Source: JBMYYR01 sp049609625 (lineage in GTDB: Bacteria; Bacteroidota; Bacteroidia; Flavobacteriales; CAJXXR01). Taken from it: 23,188 nt of DNA. Of the stretch, positions 15,256-21,771 are shown one piece after another. Under the pieces are notes generated by a model. That model was not told the DNA's origin and did not search any database. It saw nothing but the letters and a program-made list of their open reading frames with translations. The stretch is taken from the NCBI GenBank assembly GCA_049609625.1, contig JBMYYR010000033.1:1-23188 (forward strand). Direction: 5' to 3'. How positions within the stretch are numbered: the first letter of the stretch is position 1; each line of letters starts with the position of its first letter. A program made the position numbers and the translations under genes.

Positions 15256-16605
15256 TTAACTAAGTTCCTTTTTTACTAAATCTAAAGCTTCTCTGATGAC
15301 TTGTTGCACTTCAATCTTGGAAGTACATGCAAATTCACATAAAGCAAAATCTTCTGGACTCACCTCATAGATTCCAAGGTGTTCCATTAATTCGATGTCG
15401 TTTGCCATAGCGGCTTTCACTAAGTGTACCGGATGTATATCCATAGGCAAATAGCGTTCGTATTGCCCTGTTACAACATAGGCTCGCTCTTCGCCATGAA
15501 GATTGGTGTTTACGCTGTATTTTTTCTTGGTATTGAGCCACGAAAAGAAGGTTCTTGATAAACTTAATTTGCCAAGACCTGGCAAAACCCAACCTAAAAA
15601 TTCAGCTTCGTTGCCTTCTTCAATCAAGGTCAGCTCGTTGGCGTAAAAGTTTATAGAATCCTCTGATTCAATTTGTTGCCCTGTTAGTACCGTTCCCGAA
15701 ATCAGTCGGGTATTGTCCATACTAGCTCCAGCCAAAAGGTCAGCCGCTTTGGCGCCTTGAATGGCTTCTACATAGCTTGTTTCTGAGGCTTTTTCGCCAC
15801 AAACGGCTACCAATCGGGTCGGATTGTAGCTTTTTGTCATCAACAGTTCTCCAATAGCAACTACGCCTTGTGGACGAAGATACCAAACGGATTCGTTTTT
15901 GTTGACTGGATTCAAATGATGGATCTGAACGCCGTTGTTTCCTGCTGGATGCGGTCCTGAAACGGTGTTGATCGTACAGTTTTTGGCCTGACTAAATACG
16001 GTAGAATTATTTCCTTTTCCTTTCAAATTCAGCTGAACAGCCCCCGAAGTCAATTTGGCTAAAGCATCTATTCCTTTTTGGAATGCTTCTGCCTTGCCTT
16101 CTATCATAAAACTATCATCTGCCGCCAATGGCTCAGAGTTGAATGAAGAAATATTGATAAACTTAGGTTGAATACTCGGATCGGCAATCACGGCATAAGG
16201 TAATTGCTTGATGAATGGCCAAACACCCGCTTTCAACATATAAGCTAAAAGATCTTCTCGCGAAGCGCTATCTAGGTTTAAGGCTTCATGCTCTACCCTA
16301 GCATCTGTTGCATCTGCTTTGATGATAAGATCGAGAATTTTTCGTTTGGCTCCACGTTTTATTTCAACGAGTTCTCCCGATACAGGAGATACAACATTGA
16401 TTTGTGGCTGGTTCTTATCATAAAAAATAGGTGTTCCGACGTCCAGTTTTGCACCTACTTTGAGGTGTAGTTTAGGAGTTAGGCCATGAAAATCGGTTGG
16501 TCGGACGCTATAATAGGCAGATCGAGGTGCTTTTTTAAGCTTCATCTCCGCTTGTCCAATCAGCTGAATATCAAAACCTTTCTTGATACGAATGTCTTTA
16601 GACAT
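15256..16605 (-). CDS. nqrA: Na+-translocating NADH:quinone reductase subunit A
   Basis: Peripheral cytoplasmic subunit, linked to quinone binding, and the first gene of nqrABCDEF. The 449-residue protein starts MSKDIRIKKGFDIQLIGQAE, the typical NqrA N-terminus, and has the barrel-sandwich-like segment GLTPKLHLKVGAKLDVGTP, then GPHPAGNNGVQIHHLNPVNK and a C-terminal domain with RAYVVTGQYERYLPMDIHPV. The reading frame is open to 16704, but those 33 extra codons do not resemble the family and the ATG at 16605 fits it, so I place the start there. A promoter-like sequence lies about 80 bases upstream. Confidence 0.95.
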   Translation of the reverse strand: MSKDIRIKKGFDIQLIGQAEMKLKKAPRSAYYSVRPTDFHGLTPKLHLKVGAKLDVGTPIFYDKNQPQINVVSPVSGELVEIKRGAKRKILDLIIKADATDARVEHEALNLDSASREDLLAYMLKAGVWPFIKQLPYAVIADPSIQPKFINISSFNSEPLAADDSFMIEGKAEAFQKGIDALAKLTSGAVQLNLKGKGNNSTVFSQAKNCTINTVSGPHPAGNNGVQIHHLNPVNKNESVWYLRPQGVVAIGELLMTKSYNPTRLVAVCGEKASETSYVEAIQGAKAADLLAGASMDNTRLISGTVLTGQQIESEDSINFYANELTLIEEGNEAEFLGWVLPGLGKLSLSRTFFSWLNTKKKYSVNTNLHGEERAYVVTGQYERYLPMDIHPVHLVKAAMANDIELMEHLGIYEVSPEDFALCEFACTSKIEVQQVIREALDLVKKELS

Positions 16606-16687
16606 AATGCTTTTTTGATTTTTGATGTCGTGAGCATCGGTTTTACTAAAACAAATCCTCAGCCAAAACTGCTTTGATTTGCAAGCG

Positions 16688-16695
16688 CAAAAGTA
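16688..16695 (-). promoter_or_regulatory. Candidate -7 element for the nqr operon
   Basis: Read on the minus strand it is TACTTTTG, an exact match to TAnnTTTG, 83 bases before the nqrA ATG. The -33 element is not clear (CAA at 16702-16704 is too close). Confidence 0.4.
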
Positions 16696-16727
16696 AGGTT
16701 TCAATTTGTGTTCTAAAAGGATTTTTG

Positions 16728-16750
16728 TTATTTAAATCAATTTTAAATAA
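16728..16750. repeat. 9-bp inverted repeat upstream of the nqr promoter, possible operator
   Basis: TTATTTAAA (16728-16736), 5 bases (TCAAT), then TTTAAATAA (16742-16750): perfect dyad symmetry centred at 16739. This is about 55 bases upstream of the start site implied by the -7 element at 16688-16695, a position common for activator sites. AT-rich sequence makes chance symmetry more likely than usual. Confidence 0.4.
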
Positions 16751-16916
16751 AGTTTTAGAAATAAGCGACTAATAGTATTAAGTTTAGCTTTGATATTTGA
16801 TTATAAATTCTGATTTTTTATTCTGCAATCAATGCTTAAACTCTAAGAAATATTGGCACTAAACACATCTGTAATTTCAGAAATCACTCTACCAATCTGC
16901 AAGCTCGCCATGCCAT

Positions 16917-17375
16917 CTACTTCCCTACCCGAATCGGAAAATAGCCCTCGACTGCCAAAAGGTTATTTCTTCCGTGGCTAAACCAAGCTGTTAGATTAAC
17001 CCATTTGGTGAGTTTTCCGTTCTTAAATTTTATTTTTTTAAGCCTAACGAGTTCCAAACTTTTATCGCCATTTGGTCTCCAGACCGAATAATGGGCCGTT
17101 TTGAAGTCTTTTCTGCTCAAATCCTCAAAAGGCGCATCGAGTTCTATTTTGAGGCGTTGCCCTTTTCTTAATTCAATAATAACCTCTGTTCCACCATCTT
17201 TTTGAATGGTCTTGATGTGATCAAAAGTAGAATATTGATCTGTTAGCATACCATATCGAGCAGTAAAAAAAGGTTCGGATGATTGACAGGACAATAAACT
17301 CAAAATCAAAAAAACAGAAAACACAAACGTTACCTTGTTTTGTATAAATTGGCGCATCGACTTAATACTCATCAT
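16917..17375 (-). CDS. Predicted lipoprotein of unknown function
   Basis: A 152-residue protein with a lipoprotein signal sequence: hydrophobic core VTFVFSVFLILSLLSC with lipobox LLSC, the cysteine at residue 29 of this reading. The mature part (about 124 residues) is beta-rich, with no domain I recognise; it contains FTARYGMLTDQYSTFDHIKT and a basic C-terminal half. The reading shown overlaps the truA stop by 14 bases; a third ATG at 17357 would give a 146-residue protein with a more typical signal-peptide length and is an equally good start. Lgt, the enzyme that would lipidate it, is encoded two genes upstream on the same strand. Confidence 0.7.
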   Translation of the reverse strand: MMSIKSMRQFIQNKVTFVFSVFLILSLLSCQSSEPFFTARYGMLTDQYSTFDHIKTIQKDGGTEVIIELRKGQRLKIELDAPFEDLSRKDFKTAHYSVWRPNGDKSLELVRLKKIKFKNGKLTKWVNLTAWFSHGRNNLLAVEGYFPIRVGK

Positions 17376-18153
17376 AGGTTAAGGTATTTAAAATCAGTCC
17401 AGAAGCTGGAGCTGGATGTTCCAAATGCGTACGATCATCGCTTGGCAGAAGTGAGGCTTTTAGCTCGTCGAGTGTGAGTTCTTCTCGACCTAATTTAAAC
17501 AAAGCTCCCATCATAAATCGGATTTGATAGCGCATAAAACCTTTGCTTTTTACCGACATCATATAGGATGTTTTTGGAAAAAAATTGGCGGTATAAAGCG
17601 TATTGGGTTCAATTTTGCAATAGTCAATATGGCGTACAAATTGGGTAAATTCGGTTGGTTGGGCGCAATATTTTCTAAAATCATGTGTGCCTTCAAAGCA
17701 TGTTGCACCAGCTTTCATTAGCTCGATATTGAGTTCACAAGCTTGAAAAGCCATAAATGGCGCCGAAAAGGGGTGGTAGCGTTCGCCGTAACTAAACAAA
17801 TACACGTATTCTTTGTGTTTAGAATCGAGCATCACATTGAAGGTTTTATCGACTTCTGTAACGCTCAAAGCACGAATGTCTGCGGGAAGATTGTCGTTTA
17901 GTTTGGATAGTAAATCTTTGGTATCTATGGCTTCGCTCACAAAGAGTTCAAAGGCAAAATCGTTGGAAGACACCATGGCATCTGTTCGCCCTGCGCCCAA
18001 GGTTTTAAAACGGTCGTGATCGAAAATAAAATTCAATGTTTTTTGAATCATTTCTTGAACCGTAGTAACGTTTTTTTGCCAAAACCAACCACGGTATCTA
18101 AAGCCTAAATACTGAATTCGAATCAGGTAATAGAAGTTGTGTTTTAGGTTCAT
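17362..18153 (-). CDS. TruA-family tRNA pseudouridine synthase, divergent
   Basis: TruA-family enzymes convert uridines 38-40 of the tRNA anticodon arm to pseudouridine. The 263-residue protein has the family layout: RIQYLGFRYRGWFWQKNVTT (12-31) corresponds to the usual Y-(D/N)GT-x-(F/Y)-x-GWQ-x-Q, LGAGRTDA (52-59) has the catalytic Asp58, HKEYVYLFSYGERYHPFSAP matches the conserved middle part, and FEGTHDFRKYC is the usual F-x-GxHDF block. Two deviations stand out: after GRTDA the standard GVHA is MVSS, and GWQ is GWF. It may be a paralogue with a different target, with a standard truA elsewhere, which I infer. It lies 21 bases downstream of lgt. Confidence 0.82.
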   Translation of the reverse strand: MNLKHNFYYLIRIQYLGFRYRGWFWQKNVTTVQEMIQKTLNFIFDHDRFKTLGAGRTDAMVSSNDFAFELFVSEAIDTKDLLSKLNDNLPADIRALSVTEVDKTFNVMLDSKHKEYVYLFSYGERYHPFSAPFMAFQACELNIELMKAGATCFEGTHDFRKYCAQPTEFTQFVRHIDYCKIEPNTLYTANFFPKTSYMMSVKSKGFMRYQIRFMMGALFKLGREELTLDELKASLLPSDDRTHLEHPAPASGLILNTLTYDEY

Positions 18154-18174
18154 GTTCTGAAAAAATGAGTCGAA

Positions 18175-19002
18175 TTAGGCTTTCGATTTTCCAGAAAAAA
18201 CATACAAAACAAGACCAAGAATAAGAAAAGGAATACTTAACCATTGTCCTGTTGAGAGCAGACCATCTAGCTGGTTTTCGATGCTTCCACCTTGAGATGT
18301 TTTTACATATTCGACCATAAATCTGATGGCAAATAGGGCAAAAATAAAGATAGAAAAACTTCGCCAAGGTTTCTGAAGGATACCTTTTTTCAACAAAGCT
18401 TGCAAAACAAAAAAGAGCAACAAATATCCAATCGATTCATAAAGTTGAGCTGGGTGACGAGCTAATTCATCCACTTTCAGAAACTTAAAACCAAAGTCGG
18501 AACCTGTAGGTTTTCCGATAATTTCGGAGTTCATCAAATTACCAAAACGGATAAAAGCGCCAGCCAAAGCGATGGAAGGAGCTATTCGGTCTAAGATCCA
18601 ATGAAATGGTTTTTTTAGAACTTTTTTGGAATAAATAAATAAGGCAATCAGTAAAGCAATCGCTCCGCCATGCGATGCAAGCCCCTGATATCCAGTAAAT
18701 TTAAAGCCTCCTTCAATTTGAATTGGCAAAAAGATTTCCAAAAAAGGGCGTTGACTGAAATGTTCCCAATCATAGAAAAACACATGCCCGAGTCTGGCGC
18801 CCAAAATAGTTGCTAAAACAACATAAATAAGCAATTTATCTAGTTTTTCATCAGGAATTTGCTCTGTTCGATAGTGTTTTTTCAGCAGAGCAAATCCAAA
18901 AATAAAGGCGCATACAAAACCAAGGCTATACCATCGGAGTTGAAAAAAACCTAAGTCGAAAAGAACGGGAGAAACATCCCAATTGATAGCTAATTGAAGC
19001 AT
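18175..19002 (-). CDS. lgt: Prolipoprotein diacylglyceryl transferase
   Basis: Inner-membrane enzyme that attaches diacylglycerol from phosphatidylglycerol to the lipobox cysteine of prolipoproteins, the first step of lipoprotein maturation. The 275-residue protein has about seven membrane segments. It shows GLASHGG (107-113, His111 at the position of the essential histidine) and IRFGNLMNSE (151-160), matching the Lgt signature GGR-x-GN-x-(I/L)N-x-E, with Arg152 and Asn155. WYSLGF near residue 24 fits the conserved N-terminal tyrosine region. It is the first gene of a unit with the truA-like and lipoprotein genes. Confidence 0.93.
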   Translation of the reverse strand: MLQLAINWDVSPVLFDLGFFQLRWYSLGFVCAFIFGFALLKKHYRTEQIPDEKLDKLLIYVVLATILGARLGHVFFYDWEHFSQRPFLEIFLPIQIEGGFKFTGYQGLASHGGAIALLIALFIYSKKVLKKPFHWILDRIAPSIALAGAFIRFGNLMNSEIIGKPTGSDFGFKFLKVDELARHPAQLYESIGYLLLFFVLQALLKKGILQKPWRSFSIFIFALFAIRFMVEYVKTSQGGSIENQLDGLLSTGQWLSIPFLILGLVLYVFSGKSKA

Positions 19003-19050
19003 AATATGATCCTGATATAATCCTGATTTTACTTTTGAAACAAAGCTTTT

Positions 19051-19076
19051 GCCAAATCAGATGATGCTGATTTGGC
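19051..19076. repeat. Perfect 10-bp hairpin between the M43 protease gene and lgt
   Basis: GCCAAATCAG (19051-19060), 6-base loop ATGATG, CTGATTTGGC (19067-19076). It begins 8 bases after the protease stop on the minus strand. No T run follows on either strand, so it is not a classical intrinsic terminator; it may still protect or process the transcript end. Confidence 0.5.
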
Positions 19077-19084
19077 TTGCCGTA

Positions 19085-20320
19085 TTAGTTTGTAAGAATC
19101 ACTTTTTGAGTTCTGGTTTCGGTTGCTGTTTTGAGTTCAAAAAGGTAAAGCCCTTTAGTAAGTGTAGAGACATCAACAGACTGATTTCCAGAATTTAATG
19201 TTGTAGACAACTGAATTTTTCCACTGACATCTGCAATGGAAAGAATGGCATTTTCTTGATTATCAGAAACTTGGATTTTTATTTCGTTTTTTGCTGGGTT
19301 TGGATAAACAGTAAATAAGTTTCCTGCTTCTATTTCATTGCTGCCCAGAGCTGGCGAAGTGGTTAGGGAATTTCTTACCGTACTCAGCACAGCGTCCATC
19401 ACTTCGTTTTGCTCTTCGGTAAACATAACCAAAGACGCATCATTACAATAATCCATATAGTTCATAAACATATCTGCTGTGCCACACGAAACTATAGGAT
19501 GATTGGGATCTCCTGAATTTTCTCCAGCTTGGAGTGGGGTGTCGCTAATGCCGTCATCTTCTGAGCAACCGCCAAAGCCAGGGCCCCAGGGATGGTCAAG
19601 TCCAAAATAATGTCCAACTTCGTGGGTGGCTGTTCGCCCGAGATTATACGGTGCGCCATTGGTCGAATTACCTACATGGCGGTAGGCAATAACAACGCCA
19701 TCGTCATCAGAACCTGCATTTGACGGCGGTGTAGCGTAGCCTAAAATTCCATCTTCGATGTTGCCAACCCAAATATTCAAATACAAATCTGTATCCCATG
19801 CGGTTTTTCCTCCTTCTTGATCGTATTTAATGTTGTCTTCCGAAAGGTCAAAATTAAATTCGCTGGTATTGGTTCTGGTAATCCCCGAAGTTGCATTCCC
19901 CGCTGGATCTACGGAGGCTAAAACAAACTGAATTTGCGAATTTCCAATCACATCCTCAAAATCTGAAGGCACTGTATTAATGTCCGTGTTGTTGGCAGAA
20001 AAGTCGTCGTTCAAAATTTGAATTTGCTCAAAAATCCGAGCGTCAGGGATGTTTTGCGCGTTTGTTCTATAAACCACATGAAACACGACAGGAATGGTCG
20101 TGCCCTGCGCTGAAGACTGCTTACTGTATTGATTTTCAGCAAGTTTTTGCTGAATCAAGGCTTTGTAATCTTGTTTGGCTTGAGCCAATTCAGGATATTT
20201 GACTACTTGCAGTTGGTGATACTCGTCGGTGTGGCAGCGTTGCTGTATAGCAGATTGGCCATACGAAATGGACGTTAATAGGCTCAGCGCTGCTGTAGAC
20301 ATTAGGTGTTTGATATTCAT
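19085..20320 (-). CDS. Secreted M43-family zinc metalloprotease with T9SS type A sorting domain
   Basis: A 411-residue secreted protease. The N-terminus has a signal peptide (STAALSLLTSISYGQ, cleavage near residue 21), a short pro-region follows, then the catalytic domain with the zinc motif HEVGHYFGLDH (233-243, HExxHxxGxxH with Glu234 as catalytic base) and the Met-turn MNYMDY (286-291). Cysteines at about 252, 280 and 292 suit the disulfides of the pappalysin/ulilysin-like M43 group. Residues about 334-411 are a T9SS type A sorting domain (VYPNPAKNEI ... GLYLFELKTATETRTQKVILTN), so it is exported across the outer membrane. The frame extends six codons up to a TTG at 20338, but the ATG at 20320 is the better start. 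Confidence 0.9.
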   Translation of the reverse strand: MNIKHLMSTAALSLLTSISYGQSAIQQRCHTDEYHQLQVVKYPELAQAKQDYKALIQQKLAENQYSKQSSAQGTTIPVVFHVVYRTNAQNIPDARIFEQIQILNDDFSANNTDINTVPSDFEDVIGNSQIQFVLASVDPAGNATSGITRTNTSEFNFDLSEDNIKYDQEGGKTAWDTDLYLNIWVGNIEDGILGYATPPSNAGSDDDGVVIAYRHVGNSTNGAPYNLGRTATHEVGHYFGLDHPWGPGFGGCSEDDGISDTPLQAGENSGDPNHPIVSCGTADMFMNYMDYCNDASLVMFTEEQNEVMDAVLSTVRNSLTTSPALGSNEIEAGNLFTVYPNPAKNEIKIQVSDNQENAILSIADVSGKIQLSTTLNSGNQSVDVSTLTKGLYLFELKTATETRTQKVILTN

Positions 20321-20361
20321 AAATAGTATTTTTTTCAAAGGTTAGTATTAATAGCTTAATA

Positions 20362-20379
20362 TGTTTGGGTTTGCAAACA
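20362..20379. repeat. Short inverted repeat downstream of rocD
   Basis: TGTTTG (20362-20367), 6 bases, CAAACA (20374-20379), partly overlapping the perfect palindrome GTTTGCAAAC (20369-20378). It lies between the rocD stop and the protease start on the minus strand. No T run follows; function is unclear. Confidence 0.3.
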
Positions 20380-20416
20380 CAAAGTCTTCATCGAAAAGTG
20401 AAAATTAGTTAAATGG

Positions 20417-21658
20417 CTATTCAAAACTCTTCAAGGTGTCAATAATAATTTCCGTACAGGCATCGAGTTCTTCTTCGGAAATAACCAAAGGCGGCGCAAA
20501 ACGAATAATATTTCCGTGGGTTGGTTTGGCTAGTAAACCATTGTCTCTCAGCTTCATACAAATATCCCAAGCGGTACTACTGTCTTCGGAATCGTTGATG
20601 ACAACGGCGTTTAATAAGCCTTTTCCTCTTACCAAATTCACTAAATTACTTTCGGAAATATAGTCATTCAGATTAGCTCTAAAGCGTTGCCCCAAACGCT
20701 CAGCATTTTCGGCAAGCTGCTCGTCTTCCACAACTTCTAAAGCCGTGATAGCCACCTGACAAGCAACAGGATTTCCTCCAAAAGTAGAGCCGTGTTGTCC
20801 AGGTTTGATGACTTCCATAATTGATTTATTGGCCAACACCGCAGAAACTGGATAAGCACCTCCAGAAAGGGCTTTTCCTAAAATCAAAACATCTGGTTTT
20901 ACATTTTCGTGGTCAACAGCTAAAAGTTTTCCTGTTCGAGCAATTCCCGTCTGAACTTCATCTGCAATAAACAATACGTTGTGCTTCTCGCAAAGTGCTT
21001 TGGCTTTCGCTAAATAACCTTCTGATGGTACATAAACTCCAGCTTCACCCTGAATAGGTTCAACCATAAATCCTGCAATATTATCTTCTTTCAAGGCTGA
21101 TTCGAGGGCTTCTAAATTATCATAATCGATTTTGATGAAACCTTCGGTGTATGGACCAAAATTCTTTCTGGCATCAGGATCATTCGAAAATGAAATAATG
21201 GTTGTGGTTCTGCCGTGGAAATTATTTTTACAAACAATGAGTTTAGCTTTATTTTCTTCGATGCCTTTTTTCTCATAAGCCCATTTTCTAGCTAATTTAA
21301 TCGCTGTTTCAACGGCTTCAGCACCTGTGTTCATCGGCAAAACCTGATCGAAACCAAAATAATCGGTTACAAAGGCTTCATACACACCCAAATTATTATT
21401 GTAAAAAGCACGCGAAGTTAAGGTCAATTTTTCAGTTTGAGCTTGCATAGAAGCTACAATTTTAGGATGGCAATGTCCTTGATTTACAGCAGAATAAGCT
21501 GAAAGAAAATCAAAATATTTTTTTCCTTCAACATCCCAAACATAAACGCCTTTTCCGCGTTCTAAAACTACTGGAAGTGGATGATAATTGTGCGCACCAT
21601 GTTTGTCTTCTAATGCAATGTAATGTGCTGCATTTTTTGTTGGCGTTGTCGTTTTCAT
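20417..21658 (-). CDS. rocD: Ornithine aminotransferase (ornithine--oxo-acid transaminase)
   Basis: A cytoplasmic pyridoxal-phosphate enzyme that moves the delta-amino group of ornithine to 2-oxoglutarate, giving glutamate-5-semialdehyde (links arginine catabolism to proline and glutamate). The 413-residue protein has the class III aminotransferase motifs: FLSAYSAVNQGHCHP (51-65; Tyr55 is the ornithine-specific tyrosine), NTGAEAVETAIKLAR (110-124), FIADEVQTG (230-238, cofactor Asp), and ILGKALSGGAYP (259-270) with the PLP lysine Lys262. It stands alone on the minus strand, and diverges from the RlmD-like gene. Confidence 0.93.
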   Translation of the reverse strand: MKTTTPTKNAAHYIALEDKHGAHNYHPLPVVLERGKGVYVWDVEGKKYFDFLSAYSAVNQGHCHPKIVASMQAQTEKLTLTSRAFYNNNLGVYEAFVTDYFGFDQVLPMNTGAEAVETAIKLARKWAYEKKGIEENKAKLIVCKNNFHGRTTTIISFSNDPDARKNFGPYTEGFIKIDYDNLEALESALKEDNIAGFMVEPIQGEAGVYVPSEGYLAKAKALCEKHNVLFIADEVQTGIARTGKLLAVDHENVKPDVLILGKALSGGAYPVSAVLANKSIMEVIKPGQHGSTFGGNPVACQVAITALEVVEDEQLAENAERLGQRFRANLNDYISESNLVNLVRGKGLLNAVVINDSEDSSTAWDICMKLRDNGLLAKPTHGNIIRFAPPLVISEEELDACTEIIIDTLKSFE

Positions 21659-21702
21659 AAAATACTGTTTATAAAGGATTTAGATTTAGTTTTGATGAAT
21701 AG

Positions 21703-21736
21703 TCGACTTGAAATAAAAAAATCTTTTCTAAGTCGA
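21703..21736. repeat. 7-bp inverted repeat in the rocD leader
   Basis: TCGACTT (21703-21709) and AAGTCGA (21730-21736), 20-base spacer. It sits between the predicted rocD -7 element and the rocD start. Short, so chance is likely; listed as a possible regulator site. Confidence 0.25.
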
Positions 21737-21738
21737 AT

Positions 21739-21767
21739 TTTGCTCCAACAAATATAATGTATTTTTG
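21739..21767 (+). promoter_or_regulatory. Candidate promoter for the RlmD-like gene, nearly leaderless
   Basis: TTTG (21739-21742), 17 bases, then TATTTTTG (21760-21767), which matches TAnnTTTG; the spacer is slightly short. The chosen ATG (21772) is only 4 bases after it, so the transcript would start almost at the start codon. Confidence 0.35.
21749..21756 (-). promoter_or_regulatory. Candidate -7 element for rocD
   Basis: On the minus strand TATATTTG fits TAnnTTTG, leaving a leader of about 85 bases before the rocD ATG. A CAAA at 21781-21784 would be the -33 element with a 24-base spacer, which is long. It lies back-to-back with the plus-strand element at 21760-21767. Confidence 0.35.
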
Positions 21768-21771
21768 CCGA

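Larger units (their letters stand above)
16606..16916. other. Intergenic region upstream of nqrA (311 bases)
   Basis: Contains the presumed nqr promoter (16688-16695), a 9-base-pair AT-rich inverted repeat (16728-16750) and otherwise AT-rich sequence. No RNA gene, terminator hairpin or convincing protein gene is visible. A 22-codon open frame at 16843-16911 on the minus strand is too short to support. Confidence 0.5.

Noticed and set aside
16606..16704. Longer N-terminus for nqrA (33 codons)
   Set aside because: The extension covers the presumed leader and part of the promoter and does not match the NqrA family start MSKDIRIKKGFDI.
16843..16911. A 22-codon open frame on the minus strand (MASLQIGRVISEITDVFSANIS region split as a short peptide) just after the small lipoprotein gene
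   Set aside because: It looks faintly protein-like, and the frame is open for about 38 codons including upstream residues, but it is too short and overlaps the end of the lipoprotein gene in another frame. I cannot support a gene or a frameshifted extension.
19008..19028. Direct repeat ATCCTGAT upstream of lgt
   Set aside because: Two copies of 8 bases in a short AT-rich spacer are expected by chance and have no visible context.
20321..20338. TTG start for the M43 protease
   Set aside because: The ATG at 20320 directly precedes a normal signal peptide; a weaker start codon is unnecessary.
20336..20344. Promoter-like TAACCTTTG (minus strand) upstream of the M43 protease
   Set aside because: It has three bases instead of two between TA and TTTG, so it does not fit TAnnTTTG exactly.
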